Origin: CALKWS01 sp051020515
Lineage (GTDB): Bacteria; Actinomycetota; Actinomycetes; Actinomycetales; Beutenbergiaceae
NCBI RefSeq assembly: GCF_051020515.1
Contig: NZ_CP194857.1
Coordinates: forward strand, 3,224,001-3,288,000
DNA length: 64,000 nt
Reading direction: 5' to 3'
The notes below the pieces were generated by a model that saw nothing but the letters and a program-made list of their open reading frames with translations, was not told the origin of the DNA and did no database searches. The position numbers and the translations under genes are program-made. Of the stretch, positions 1-9,270 are shown piece after piece; the first letter of the stretch is position 1, and each line of letters opens with the position of its first letter.

Positions 1-404
1 AACTCCGCCTCCGGCCCGAAGAAGACCGTGTCGGCGATTCCGGTGGAGTTCAGGAAGGCCTCGGCCTTGGCGGCGACGTTGCGGGGATCGCGGGAGTAGG
101 GCTCATCGGTGAACGGGTCCACGATGGAGAAGTTGACCACCAGGGTCTTGTGCGTCCGGAACGGGTCCACGAATGCGCTGGAGACATCCGGGACCAGTTT
201 CATGTCGGACTCATGGATGGCCTGGAACCCACGGATGGAGGACCCGTCGAACATCAGGCCATCGGAGAAGGCGCCCTCCTCGAACGCTTCCACCGGGATG
301 TTGAAGTGCTGCATCACCCCCGGCAGGTCGCAGAACCGGACGTCGACGAACTCCACGCCTTCGTCCTTGGTGAATGCGATGGCTTCTTCAGCGCTGCTGA
401 ACAT
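1..404 (-). CDS. glnA: Glutamine synthetase type I, N-terminal part (cut by window edge)
   Basis: This is the first ~134 residues of a glutamine synthetase, the cytoplasmic enzyme that makes glutamine from glutamate, ammonia and ATP. The minus-strand start reads [19 protein letters not shown], followed by the beta-grasp segment [18 protein letters not shown] and the FDGSSIRGF motif typical of GlnA. The start is ATG at 404, preceded by a good AAGGAG ribosome site. A perfect TATAAT lies on the minus strand at 480-475, giving a leader of roughly 65 nt. The gene continues beyond the left edge, so the ATP site and adenylylation loop cannot be checked. The RDD and DUF4191 genes beside it are its usual actinobacterial neighbours. 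Confidence 0.95.
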   Translation of the reverse strand, partial: MFSSAEEAIAFTKDEGVEFVDVRFCDLPGVMQHFNIPVEAFEEGAFSDGLMFDGSSIRGFQAIHESDMKLVPDVSSAFVDPFRTHKTLVVNFSIVDPFTDEPYSRDPRNVAAKAEAFLNSTGIADTVFFGPEAE

Positions 405-474
405 GCGGGCTTCTCCTTGATTGATGAGACCCATACGGGGTGCTTTACGGCAATGCGAGTGTTATGGCTTGGGC

Positions 475-480
475 ATTATA
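475..480 (-). promoter_or_regulatory. Predicted -10 element for glnA
   Basis: The minus strand reads TATAAT here, a perfect -10 hexamer, 70 nt upstream of the glnA ATG. No good TTGACA-like -35 sits 16-18 nt further upstream, so an activator or an extended -10 may be needed. This is inferred from sequence only. Confidence 0.5.
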
Positions 481-583
481 TTCACATGGTGCGGTGTTTA
501 GGTATAGCAGGCGTGGCGTTGAGGTTGGTCGGGTCAATCTGCCGGGTCCGTGCAGGTGGAGGAGGTAGCCGGAGGGGTCGTAC

Positions 584-589
584 TACCGT
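584..589 (+). promoter_or_regulatory. Predicted -10 (TACCGT) of a leaderless transcript
   Basis: The hexamer TACCGT fits TANNNT and ends six bases before the GTG at 596, so transcription would begin at the start codon. There is no Shine-Dalgarno sequence. The same arrangement recurs before several other genes in this window. Confidence 0.4.
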
Positions 590-595
590 GGAGCG

Positions 596-976
596 GTGAC
601 GAGCGAGCCTACTGAGCATCAGAACCTGGAGCGCCCCCCGGCGCGGAACTTCTGGGGCCGTCGGGTGCTGGCGATCCTGGTGGACTGGTTCGCCTCGATG
701 GCCGTCGCGCTGGTGTTCTTCGCAGGGGATCCGCTGGCGAACCTGGTGATCTTCGCCGTCACCACGTGGGTGCTGCAGGCCACCCTGGGCACCACCATCG
801 GGCACCGACTGGTGGGCGTGGCCACCCGGACCGAGCAGGGGACCACACCCGGATTCCGGCGCGCCCTGATCCGCACGGTGGCCCTCTGCCTGTTGTTCCC
901 GCCGATCGTCACCGATGCGCACGGCCGCGGCTTGCACGAACGCTGGTCCGGGACCCACATCGTGCCGTTGCGCTGA
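596..976 (+). CDS. RDD family integral membrane protein
   Basis: A 126-residue protein that is mostly hydrophobic, with about three membrane segments. The family signature is visible near the N-terminus as RRVLAILVDWF, with the Arg and Asp that give the RDD family its name, and a later TIGHRLVGV segment typical of the family. RDD proteins have no single established role; some have been linked to ion transport. The GTG at 596 is chosen because the membrane domain begins soon after it and a -10-like TACCGT sits six bases upstream. It is transcribed divergently from glnA, which is common in actinobacteria. The precise function is unknown. Confidence 0.85.
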   Translation: MTSEPTEHQNLERPPARNFWGRRVLAILVDWFASMAVALVFFAGDPLANLVIFAVTTWVLQATLGTTIGHRLVGVATRTEQGTTPGFRRALIRTVALCLLFPPIVTDAHGRGLHERWSGTHIVPLR

Positions 977-1106
977 GGTCGCAGCCAACAGGTGCGCGAC
1001 CGAGGGGGGAACGGCCGGCGGGTCGCAGGCGAAGTCCGGACAGGTAGCGCGCCAGGACCGACGACGAGGAGTCGCCTCGCTGGTGATCCCGGCCGCCTGC
1101 GCGATG

Positions 1107-1817
1107 TTATCTGCCTCGCATCCCCTTGCGGTCCGGCCGCATCTTGGTGATGTCGACGCCCTTGGGTATGGGCAGGCGGCCTGAGCGCAGTGCCCGCAGC
1201 CGCTTGGACACCTCCGCCACCTCGACCTTGGTCAGTTTCGGCTTCTGCCGCTGGACCTTCTTGGCGATCTTGGGCAGCGGGATCTGGCCCTCCTCGCGGC
1301 CGCACTGCAGCAGGATGATCGGGACGTTCGGCAGCACCCGGGCCACCTTGCGGCGCTCGGCCTCGAGCAGCCGCTTCAGCCGGTGCGGCGGGCCCTCTCC
1401 GATCAGCACCACACCGGGACGGCCTACGGCGCGGAAGACCAGGTCCTGGCTGCGCGGATCCACCGCGATCGGCTCCTCCTCGATGTTCCAGCCGCGACGG
1501 ATGGTGCCGAGCGCGGAGCCGGTCGCGCCGGGCCGGCCCTCGATCCGCCCATAGGCCACCGACTCGGCCCATCTGGAGAGCAGGAACATCGCCCCGAGCA
1601 GGGTGAAGGGGAACACCAGCACCGGGACGTAGATCGGGAATCCGATCAACTGCCCCAGCACGGCGCCGACGGCGGTGCCGCCCACGATGATCAGCAGGAT
1701 CCACCAGGTGATCGACGGTCGCGCCTTGCGAACCATCGTGAAGATCTCCCAGAGCTGGTGGTACCAGCGCCGCTTCTTCACCTTCGGCGTCTTATCGGAT
1801 GCGTCTTTCTTGGCCAT
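1107..1817 (-). CDS. DUF4191 family membrane protein
   Basis: A 236-residue protein of the actinobacterial DUF4191 family, function unknown. A Lys-rich N-terminus is followed by KRRWYHQLWEIFTMVRKA, then two membrane helices at about residues 38-58 and 63-83. The remainder is a basic, soluble, probably cytoplasmic domain. In many actinobacteria this gene lies directly beside lipA and lipB, but neither is present here. The ATG at 1817 gives an N-terminus (MAKKDASDK) typical of the family. Its neighbours are the RDD gene on one side and a pseudokinase on the other. Confidence 0.85.
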   Translation of the reverse strand: MAKKDASDKTPKVKKRRWYHQLWEIFTMVRKARPSITWWILLIIVGGTAVGAVLGQLIGFPIYVPVLVFPFTLLGAMFLLSRWAESVAYGRIEGRPGATGSALGTIRRGWNIEEEPIAVDPRSQDLVFRAVGRPGVVLIGEGPPHRLKRLLEAERRKVARVLPNVPIILLQCGREEGQIPLPKIAKKVQRQKPKLTKVEVAEVSKRLRALRSGRLPIPKGVDITKMRPDRKGMRGR

Positions 1818-1933
1818 GATGCCCCCAGCCTAGTGCTCCGCGGAGCCCGGCCGGGCGCGGCGCTAGTGAGGTCCGCTCACTACTTGTGGATAACCGGAAC
1901 GGGGACGGCACCGATTGTGGTTGCCTGAGCAGC

Positions 1934-3355
1934 ATGCAGGTCCCCGGCTACCGGATGAACGGCCCGATCGGCTTCGGCGCCGACGGCGCCACCTGGCTGG
2001 CACGCAATGATGACGGGGACGCAGTGGCCGTACGGATGCTGGCGCAGGTACCTCCCGAGCGGCACCGCCACCGGCTGGACCGGTTGGAACGGCTGGCCGG
2101 GGTAGAGCACCCGCACCTGGTCAGATTGCGGGAAGTCATCAGCACCGGGCCTGCGCAGGCAGCCCTGGTCACCGAGGCCGTCCCAGGACCCACCCTGGCC
2201 ACCCTGCGAGTGGGGCGGGGTGGCCTCGGTGTGGACGAAGCCACCGGCATCGGTGCACAACTCGCCTCGGCGCTGGTAGCGCTGCACGAAGCCGGGATCA
2301 TCCACGGTGATGTCTCCCCGGCCAACGTGGTGCTGAGCCCCGGGGAGGGAGCCGTCCTGGTGGATCTGGCCGGGGAACCCTCCCGAGAGATCGGGACCGG
2401 GGGTTTCGCCGCCCCGGAACAGGATCGGGGCGAGGTACCGACCGCGGCTGCCGACATCTACGCCCTGGCCAGGCTGGTGGCCTGGCTGGTGCCCGAGCAC
2501 CACCAGACCCACGTGCGGGAACGGCTCGCCCCGGCATTGGCCGCCGAGCCGCACCAGCGCTGCACCGCGCAGGAGCTCCACGCGACCCTGGGCAACTATC
2601 CCGTCGCACCCGTCAGCGTCCCGGACCTGCGTTCCCTGGCCGGCGTGAGCGTGCGGGAGCACGCCCAGCGAGACGTGACCCGCCGCAGACACGATCACCG
2701 ACCGCGCCACCGGGCCGATACCGGTAGCCGCCGGGTGGTGGTCGCCGTGCTGCTCGCCGTCGTGCTGGCCGTGGGCCTGGTCTGGATGCTGCCGCGCACC
2801 ACAACCCTGCCCGGGGCGGATGCGGAGGAGACGGTCACCCCCATCGGTATGTCCACGACCACGCAAGAGGCGGCACGTCCCGGCGAGCACATCGATCGTG
2901 TCGAGGCAGCGGGTGATCCGGTCGCGGCCGTCCGGGCGCTGACCCTGGCACGGGACGAGGCCCTGAACACCGCCGATTCCCGCGCCCTCACCAGGCTGAC
3001 CATCCCCGGGTCGCCCGCAGCCGCCCAGGACTCGGCCCTGGCCGATGCGCTGAATGAGGGAGACGTGCAGGTGACGGGGCTGGCGACCGAGGTGGTCCGT
3101 GCCGAGGAGATCACCACTCCCGCGACCGGGGGTGCCGGGGCGCAGGAAGCCGGGGACGCCTCGAGCCCGTGGCCGGGACCGGCCGACGACGAAGGCGCGG
3201 CATCGGCGTCGGTACGGGCGGTTCTGCACACGCGCGAGCACAGGCTCACCACGCCGGAGGGCACCGCCACCGTCCGCGCCGAACGCACCTGCGTGGTCTT
3301 GGATCTGCGAGCCGGGAGCGACGGTTGGCAGGTGGCGCAGGTGGGCCGGTGCTGA
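1934..3355 (+). CDS. Membrane-anchored protein kinase-like protein, probable pseudokinase
   Basis: About 473 residues: a Ser/Thr kinase fold (residues 1-225), a basic linker, one membrane helix (about 268-286) and an extracytoplasmic domain of ~185 residues. The glycine loop IGFGADG is kept. The invariant VAIK lysine is Arg (VAVRM, R34), HRD has become HGD (124-126) and DFG has become DLA (144-146). The catalytic-loop Asn (SPANV) and the APE motif are retained. Loss of the ATP-anchoring Lys and of the DFG Gly suggests it is inactive or weakly active, perhaps a sensor or scaffold. The outer domain resembles small alpha/beta sensor folds but I cannot name it. The ATG at 1934 is preferred because the kinase fold starts at once; an in-frame GTG at 1886 is possible. 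Its stop codon directly abuts that of the convergent next gene. Confidence 0.75.
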   Translation: MQVPGYRMNGPIGFGADGATWLARNDDGDAVAVRMLAQVPPERHRHRLDRLERLAGVEHPHLVRLREVISTGPAQAALVTEAVPGPTLATLRVGRGGLGVDEATGIGAQLASALVALHEAGIIHGDVSPANVVLSPGEGAVLVDLAGEPSREIGTGGFAAPEQDRGEVPTAAADIYALARLVAWLVPEHHQTHVRERLAPALAAEPHQRCTAQELHATLGNYPVAPVSVPDLRSLAGVSVREHAQRDVTRRRHDHRPRHRADTGSRRVVVAVLLAVVLAVGLVWMLPRTTTLPGADAEETVTPIGMSTTTQEAARPGEHIDRVEAAGDPVAAVRALTLARDEALNTADSRALTRLTIPGSPAAAQDSALADALNEGDVQVTGLATEVVRAEEITTPATGGAGAQEAGDASSPWPGPADDEGAASASVRAVLHTREHRLTTPEGTATVRAERTCVVLDLRAGSDGWQVAQVGRC

Positions 3356-4252
3356 TCAGCCCAGCAGCTGCTCGGCAGCGAGGGCGATCGTGGGAGCGGT
3401 GAACGTGAATCCGTCGTCGACCAGGACGCGGGGTACCATCCGCTGCGATGCTGTGATCTCGCGGGCGAACTCACCCAGCACCAATCGGATCCCGAAGGCC
3501 GGTGCCGGGACGAACGCCGGCCGGCCGAGCTGGCGGGCCAGCGTCGTCGTGACGTTCTTGTTGCGTTCGGGCGTGGGCGCGGACACGTTCACCGGTCCGG
3601 TCACCCCCGAGCCCAGCAGGTGCACCATCGCCCGGACATGGTCGGCGCGGGTGATCCATGCCCACCACTGGCGTCCCGAGCCCAACGGTCCGGCGAGTCC
3701 GAGGCGCAACAGCGGCATCATTCGGGCCAGCGCCCCCGCGGCGGGGTCCAGCACCAGCCCCGTGCGCAGGAACGCGACCGGTACCCCGGCCCGCACCGCC
3801 GGGTCCGCCGCTGCCTCCCACGCCTGGCACACGCTCGGCACGAATCCCTCCCCGTTGGGGGAGTCCTCGGTGAGTTCCTGCTCTCCACCGTCGCCGTAGT
3901 AGCCCACCGCGGAGGCCTGCAGGAACCGGATCCGTTCCCCACCGCGCGCGCGCTCGGCGAGGGCGTTGGCCAGTAGTGCCGTGCCATGCACCCGGGAGGT
4001 GATGATCAGCCGCCGGTAGCGGGCGTTCCAACGACGATCGCCCATGCCCGCCCCACCCAGGTTCACCACGGCGCTGGCATCCTCCAAGGCAGCCTGCGGC
4101 AGGACGCCCGCGTCGGGATCCCACTGCACCTCGTCGGGGCCGCGGGCGGGGCGGCGCACCAGTTGGCGAATCGTGTGGCGCTGTTCGGTCAGGGCGTGGG
4201 CCAGTGCCGAGCCCAGGAAGCCGGAGGCCCCGGCCAGGACGGTTACGCTCAC
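3356..4252 (-). CDS. TIGR01777 family NAD(P)-dependent epimerase-like protein (SDR39U1 type)
   Basis: A 298-residue extended short-chain dehydrogenase/reductase. The N-terminal nucleotide-binding loop is GASGFLGSAL, followed by the ITSRVHGTALL segment and the family marker ASAVGYYGD. The C-terminus has the DUF1731-type sequence GEFAREITASQRMVP. Members are related to cell-division inhibitor-like and epimerase proteins, but their substrate is unknown. It is probably the last gene of the minus-strand block pepA-lpdA-sucB, starting 62 bases after sucB. The start is GTG at 4252. Confidence 0.9.
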   Translation of the reverse strand: MSVTVLAGASGFLGSALAHALTEQRHTIRQLVRRPARGPDEVQWDPDAGVLPQAALEDASAVVNLGGAGMGDRRWNARYRRLIITSRVHGTALLANALAERARGGERIRFLQASAVGYYGDGGEQELTEDSPNGEGFVPSVCQAWEAAADPAVRAGVPVAFLRTGLVLDPAAGALARMMPLLRLGLAGPLGSGRQWWAWITRADHVRAMVHLLGSGVTGPVNVSAPTPERNKNVTTTLARQLGRPAFVPAPAFGIRLVLGEFAREITASQRMVPRVLVDDGFTFTAPTIALAAEQLLG

Positions 4253-4314
4253 AATTCAGCGTCCTTTCCGGTCGGGGCCCTCGGCGGCCGGCTGGGCCGG
4301 CATCGGTTGGGCGG

Positions 4315-6228
4315 TCAGAGACCGAGAGCGGCCTCGAACGCGCCCTCCTCCAACCGGTTCTTCACGGCGGTCAGGAAGCGCCCGGCGTCGGCGCCATCGA
4401 CCAGTCGGTGGTCGTAGGACAGCGACAGGTAGACCATTGACCGCACCGCGATCACCTCGGCACCGTCGATCACGTCCACGACGGGGCGCTTGACGATCGT
4501 GCCGATGCCCATGATGCCCACCTGCGGCTGCAGCAGGATCGGGGTGTCGAACAGCGCACCACCCGACCCGGTGTTGGTGATGGTGAAGGTCCCGCCGGAC
4601 AACTCGTCCGGGGTGATCTTGTTCGCCCGGGTGCGGTCTGCCAGGTCCGCGATGCTGCGAGCGATCCCGGCGATGTTGAGGTCACCGGCGTCCTTGACCA
4701 CCGGCACCACCAGGCCGCGCTCGGTGTCCACCGCGATACCCACGTTCTCGGCGCCGTGGTAGACGATCTCCTCACCCTCGATCGAGGCGTTCAGGTTCGG
4801 GTAGGTCTTGAGCGCCTCGGTCGCCGCGAGCGTGAAGAACGGCAGGTAGGTGAGCTTGACGCCCTCGCGGCGTTGGAACTCCGCCTTCGCCTTGTCCCGC
4901 AGTCGCGCCACCCTGGTGACATCCACCTCCACCACGGTGGTGAGCTGGGCCGAGACCTGCAGGGACTCCACCATCCGCTTGGCCACGATCTTGCGCAACC
5001 GGGACATCTTCTCCCGCGTGCCGCGCAGCGGCGAGACCTCCCCAGCCGCGCTCGGCTCGGCCTTCTTCTCCGCCGGGGCCTCCTTCGGCTCCTCTTCCTT
5101 GGCCTGGGCGGCCTTGGCCGCCGCCTCGGCGGCGTCGAGCACGTCCTGCTTTCGGATGCGCCCACCGACGCCGCTGCCGCTCACGTCCGCCAGGTCCACG
5201 CCCTTGTCGGCAGCGAGTTTGCGCACGAGCGGGGTCACGTAGGCGACCGGCTCATCGCCCGAGTCCGCCGTGGGAGCGTCCTCTTGCTTGGGCGCCGGCT
5301 CGGACTTGGCTGGTTCGGGCGTTTCCGGTTCGGGTTCGGACTTCTCCGGCTCGGGTTCGACGTCCTCCGGGATCTGGGCCTGACCGGTCTCCGGTGTTTC
5401 CTCACCCTCGGCCTCCGCGGCGTCGGAACCCCCGGAGGCGTCCACCCCCTGCTCGGGCTTGCTGGGCTTCTCGTCCTGCTCGGGCTCGCTGGGCTGCTCA
5501 GCGCTCTCACTGGGCGCCTCGGCCCCGGAGTCGCTGCCGGCGTCACCGGAGCCGACGTAGGCCAGCGCAGCGCCCACCTCGACGGTCTCGTCCTCCTCGA
5601 CCACGATCTCCAGCAGTGTGCCGGCCACGGGCGAGGGGATCTCGGTGTCGACCTTGTCGGTGGAGATCTCCAGCAGCGGCTCGTCCACCTCGACCTCATC
5701 GCCCACGGACTTCAGCCACTGGGTGACGGTGCCCTCGGTGACGCTTTCGCCCAGTTCGGGCAGGTTGACGGCGGTGCGCTCACCGCCGCCACCGGAGTCC
5801 TGCGACTTGGGTGCGGAGTCGGACTCCCCACCCTTGTCGTCGGCTTCCGGCTCGGGCTCGGGCTCCGGCTCTTCCTCGGCGGCCGGGGCCTCATCCTCGT
5901 CGGACCCGGCGTCGGCCGGGCTCTCCTCCTCGGAGGCACCCTCGTCGTCGGAGGCGCCCTCCTCGGCGTCGTCCCCGCCTGAGGCACCCTCACCGCTGCC
6001 GATGACGGCCAGTTCGGCCCCCACCTCGACGGTTTCGTCCTCCTCGACCAGGATCTTCTCCAGCACTCCGGCCACGGGCGAGGGGATCTCGGTGTCGACC
6101 TTGTCGGTGGAGACCTCCAGCAAGGGCTCGTCCACCTCAACTTCATCACCGACGGACTTCAGCCACTGAGTGACAGTGCCTTCGGTAACGCTCTCGCCCA
6201 GAGCGGGCATCTGCACGGATTCGGACAT
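4315..6228 (-). CDS. sucB: Dihydrolipoyllysine-residue acyltransferase (E2), two lipoyl domains
   Basis: The E2 core of a 2-oxoacid dehydrogenase complex, 637 residues. It carries acyl groups on lipoyl-lysine and transfers them to CoA. There are two lipoyl domains (about residues 1-77 and 154-230), each with the lipoylated lysine in STDKVDT. Long acidic Glu/Ser/Pro linkers follow. The peripheral E1/E3-binding domain is at [19 protein letters not shown], and the catalytic domain ends with the active-site motif [11 protein letters not shown]. In actinobacteria this protein serves pyruvate and 2-oxoglutarate dehydrogenase activity. It sits 25 bases downstream of lpdA (E3), as expected for an operon. 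The two lipoyl domains are also nearly identical as DNA. Lipoylation must come from genes outside this window, since lipA and lipB are not here. Confidence 0.95.
   Translation of the reverse strand: MSESVQMPALGESVTEGTVTQWLKSVGDEVEVDEPLLEVSTDKVDTEIPSPVAGVLEKILVEEDETVEVGAELAVIGSGEGASGGDDAEEGASDDEGASEEESPADAGSDEDEAPAAEEEPEPEPEPEADDKGGESDSAPKSQDSGGGGERTAVNLPELGESVTEGTVTQWLKSVGDEVEVDEPLLEISTDKVDTEIPSPVAGTLLEIVVEEDETVEVGAALAYVGSGDAGSDSGAEAPSESAEQPSEPEQDEKPSKPEQGVDASGGSDAAEAEGEETPETGQAQIPEDVEPEPEKSEPEPETPEPAKSEPAPKQEDAPTADSGDEPVAYVTPLVRKLAADKGVDLADVSGSGVGGRIRKQDVLDAAEAAAKAAQAKEEEPKEAPAEKKAEPSAAGEVSPLRGTREKMSRLRKIVAKRMVESLQVSAQLTTVVEVDVTRVARLRDKAKAEFQRREGVKLTYLPFFTLAATEALKTYPNLNASIEGEEIVYHGAENVGIAVDTERGLVVPVVKDAGDLNIAGIARSIADLADRTRANKITPDELSGGTFTITNTGSGGALFDTPILLQPQVGIMGIGTIVKRPVVDVIDGAEVIAVRSMVYLSLSYDHRLVDGADAGRFLTAVKNRLEEGAFEAALGL
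5623..5753 (-). repeat. Lipoyl-domain repeat, copy 2 (pairs with 6070-6200)
   Basis: These 131 bases match 6070-6200 at the same length with only scattered, mostly silent differences. They encode the lipoylated lysine region of the two lipoyl domains of sucB. The near identity suggests recent duplication or gene conversion. Confidence 0.8.
6070..6200 (-). repeat. Lipoyl-domain repeat, copy 1 (pairs with 5623-5753)
   Basis: First copy of the 131-base repeat inside sucB; it encodes the N-terminal lipoyl domain around STDKVDT. Short-read assemblers could collapse or mis-join the two copies. Confidence 0.8.
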
Positions 6229-6253
6229 GACCTTCTCAGTCTCCTTCGTCGGG

Positions 6254-7639
6254 TCAGTGATTCGAGTGCAAGGGTTGACCGGCCAGAGCCAGCGCCGCCT
6301 CGCCGAGCGATTCGTTCTGTGTGGGGTGAGCGTGAATGAGCGGTGCCACGTCCTCAGGGTATGCCTGCCAGCCCACCATCAACTGCGCTTCACCGATGAG
6401 TTCGCCCACACCTTGACCGATCAGATGGGCGCCCACGATCGGTCCATCGTTCACCCGCACCAGTTTGACCAGCCCCTGTACGCCCTGGATCTGGCTGCGT
6501 GCGTTGCCGGCGAGGTTGAACTCACCGGTCTGCACCGACTCCTCGCCGTGCTCCTGCCGGGCCTGTGTCTCGGTCAGGCCGACGGCGGCAACCTCGGGGT
6601 CGGAATAGGTCACCCGGGGAATGGTGTCATCCGCGACCGGCACGGGGCGCAAACCCGCGATCTCCTCGGCGACGAAAATGCCGTGGGCGAATGCGCGATG
6701 GGCTAGTTGCGCGCCGCGCACCACGTCCCCGACGGCGTAGATCCCTTTGCGGCTCGTGCGCAGTCGCTCATCGGTGGCGACGAAACCGTCTGCGAGGTCC
6801 ACCCCGGCGTCTTCCAGCCCCAGGTGAGCGGTCACCGGTGTCCGGCCCACACTGACCAGCAGCACCTCGGCCGTGACCTCGGTGCCGTCGGCCAAGGTGA
6901 TGGAGACCTGGTCGCCCTGATCGTCCACGTGCTCTACCCGGGCCTCGGTCCGGACGGTGATCCCGCGCTTCTTGAACGCCCGCCGCAGCCCTTTGCTCAG
7001 GTCTTCGTCCTCACCGGGTAGGAGGTGGGGCAGGGCCTCCACCACCGTGACCTCGGTGCCGAGCGAGCGCCACATACTGGCGAACTCGACACCCACCACC
7101 CCGCCACCGATCACGATCGCCGAACTGGGGATCCACTCCAGTTCCAGCGCCTGGTCCGAACTCAGCACCCGTCCGCTCAGGGAGGCCCCGGGCAGGCTGG
7201 CTGGCCGGGAACCGGTAGCGACAACGACATGGCGGCCCCGCACGGGCGCGTCGTTGACCATCACGGTGTTGGCATCGGTGAGCATGCCCCGACCTGGGAT
7301 GAGCTCGATGCTGCGGGCCGACACGAGCGACTGCAGCCCCTTGTACATCCGGTCCACCACGGTCCGCTTGCGGTGCTGCATCACGGCCATGTCCAACCCC
7401 TGGAGCGATGCGAGCACACCGAAGTCCTCGCCCTGGCGCACCACGTCGGCCACGTGCGCCGACTGGAGCAGCGCCTTGGTGGGGATGCAGCCGCGGTGCA
7501 GGCACGTTCCGCCCACCCGGTCGACCTCCACCATGGCTACCGACAGTCCGAGTTGGGCTCCGCGCAGAGCCGCTGCGTAACCGCCGCTACCGGCGCCGAG
7601 CACGATGAGGTCGTACGGGACGGACTCCTCGTCGTTCAC
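6254..7639 (-). CDS. lpdA: Dihydrolipoyl dehydrogenase (E3)
   Basis: A 461-residue FAD-dependent enzyme that reoxidises dihydrolipoamide with NAD+ for the 2-oxoacid dehydrogenases and the glycine cleavage system. The FAD-binding loop [10 protein letters not shown] is followed by the redox disulfide in [16 protein letters not shown]. The NAD-binding loop is [10 protein letters not shown], a second FAD motif is YAVGDV, and the C-terminal catalytic HAHPTQNE is intact. The GTG at 7639 gives [15 protein letters not shown], which fits the family; the upstream in-frame extension is only the antisense of pepA. It precedes sucB by 25 bases. Confidence 0.95.
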   Translation of the reverse strand: MNDEESVPYDLIVLGAGSGGYAAALRGAQLGLSVAMVEVDRVGGTCLHRGCIPTKALLQSAHVADVVRQGEDFGVLASLQGLDMAVMQHRKRTVVDRMYKGLQSLVSARSIELIPGRGMLTDANTVMVNDAPVRGRHVVVATGSRPASLPGASLSGRVLSSDQALELEWIPSSAIVIGGGVVGVEFASMWRSLGTEVTVVEALPHLLPGEDEDLSKGLRRAFKKRGITVRTEARVEHVDDQGDQVSITLADGTEVTAEVLLVSVGRTPVTAHLGLEDAGVDLADGFVATDERLRTSRKGIYAVGDVVRGAQLAHRAFAHGIFVAEEIAGLRPVPVADDTIPRVTYSDPEVAAVGLTETQARQEHGEESVQTGEFNLAGNARSQIQGVQGLVKLVRVNDGPIVGAHLIGQGVGELIGEAQLMVGWQAYPEDVAPLIHAHPTQNESLGEAALALAGQPLHSNH

Positions 7640-7760
7640 GGGCTGCTCCTCGATCGCGTCGGTACCGAATGGCGCGGGGTGCCACCATCTTGGCACTGGT
7701 TGGGCCTTCGCCCCAATCGAGCCGGCCGGTGCGGTCCGATCGGATGCGCCCCGGGCCGGC

Positions 7761-9241
7761 TCAGGCGTTCGCGGCGTCCTCGAGCAGGCGCAACATCGTG
7801 CGCACACCCACCCCGGTGCCGCCCTTGGGAACGTAGTGGCGGGGAGAGGCTTCGTTGAAGGCCGGTCCGGCGATGTCCAAGTGCGCCCACGGGGTGTCGC
7901 CGACGAACTCCTGCAGGAACAGCCCGGCGGTGAGCATCCCACCGAAGCGGTCCCCGATGTTGGCGAGGTCGGCCACGGTCGACTTCAGCGACGGGCGCAA
8001 CTCACCCGGCAACGGCATCGGCCAGAACTGCTCACCGCTGGTGCTGGCTGCGGCCACCACCTGCTCGCGCGCGTCGTCGGTGCCCATCACGGCGCTGACC
8101 TGGTTGCCCAGGGCCACCATCTGAGCACCGGTGAGGGTGGCGATGTCCACGATCAGATCCGCCTTGGCCTCGGTCGCGGCGACCAGCGCATCGGCAAGCA
8201 CCAACCGGCCCTCGGCGTCGGTGTTGAGGACCTCCACGGTCTTACCGCCGCGGATCTCGATCACGTCCGAGGGCCGTTGGGCGGTGCCTGAGGGCATGTT
8301 TCGGCCAGCGCCAGGTAACCGGTCACGGCGATCGGCAACTTGAGCTCGGCGGCCGCCAGCACGGTGTGCAGCACGGCGGCGGCGCCGGCCATGTCCAACT
8401 TCATGGTCTCCATGCCCTTGGCGGGCTTGATCGACAGACCGCCGGAGTCGAACGTGATGCCCTTGCCGACCAGGGCGTAGTGGGTCTTGGCCTTGGCCGG
8501 CTTGTAGGTCAGGGTGACCAGCCGGGGCCCGCGGTCCGAGCCCTGGCCCACGCCGAGCAACCCGCCGTAGCCGCCGGCCCGCAGAGCCTTCTCATCCAGC
8601 ACCTCGATCCCCACCTTGGTGCCCTTGACGAGGCCGCGGGCGGTCTCGGCGAAGGACTCCGGGTACAGGTCCTTCGGGGAGGTGTTGACCAGGTCCCGGG
8701 TGGCGTTGACCCCCTGGGCGAGGATCCGTGCCCGCTCCACCGCGTCCTTGACCGCCTTCTGCTTGGCGGCTCCGCAGATCACCACGATCTGGGCAGGGGT
8801 CGGCACGTCCTTCTTGTACCGCGTGAAGCGGTAGGCCCCGAGCAGGGCCCCCTCGGTGACGGCGCCGGTGGACTCGGCGTCCTCCAGCCCGAAGAGGAGG
8901 GCGATGTTCTTGGCGCCCTCCAGTTCGCGCACCGCGGAACCGGCGGCGCGACGGATCTGCTCGGCATCGGGCTGCCCATCCACCTCGCCCAGTCCGGTGA
9001 ACGCCACGGTGGTTGCCGCCAGCTGCTCCGGGGCGGGCACGCGGGTCACCTTGCCCGGCTCCCCGGAGATGTCCAGCAGTTCGATGGTGCCGGCGAGCGC
9101 GGCGCGCACCTGGTCATCCAGGGCTGGGTTGGCCAGCAGGGAGGCGGATCCGCCATTCTCGTACACCGGGATCACCAGGGCGTCGGCAGGCAGGCGGACA
9201 GGGCTCTTGGAAGTCAGCGTCAGTTCAGTCACGTACGTCAT
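7761..9241 (-). CDS. pepA: Leucyl aminopeptidase (M17), reading frame broken once
   Basis: A cytosolic di-metal aminopeptidase that removes N-terminal residues from peptides. The family motifs are all present but lie in two frames. [17 protein letters not shown] is in the upstream frame (9241 down to about 8300). NTDAEGRL is in the downstream frame (about 8297 down to 7761). Family proteins read [14 protein letters not shown] at the join; here ALAE is followed by ACA TGC instead of AAC ATG, which one extra base at 8299-8301 (a T run, A on the coding strand) would restore. The span is 1481 bases, one short of 494 codons, matching the normal length. I think this is a sequence error, but a real frameshift is not excluded. 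It is upstream of lpdA and divergent from the next small membrane gene. Confidence 0.88.
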
Positions 9242-9257
9242 GGTACCGACCAGCGAC

Positions 9258-9263
9258 TACTGT
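9258..9263 (+). promoter_or_regulatory. Predicted -10 (TACTGT) of a leaderless transcript
   Basis: TACTGT fits TANNNT and lies seven bases before the GTG at 9271, with no ribosome-binding site between. It lies in the 29-base gap shared with the divergent pepA gene. Confidence 0.4.
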
Positions 9264-9270
9264 GCTGCCT

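Noticed and set aside
482..1704. Long minus-strand frames opposite the RDD and DUF4191 genes
   Set aside because: They are Arg/Pro-rich antisense readings of real genes with no family-like motifs; typical of high-GC DNA.
3350..3361. TGATCA at the junction of two convergent genes as a regulatory palindrome
   Set aside because: It is simply the two stop codons abutting (TGA on plus, TCA read as TGA on minus).
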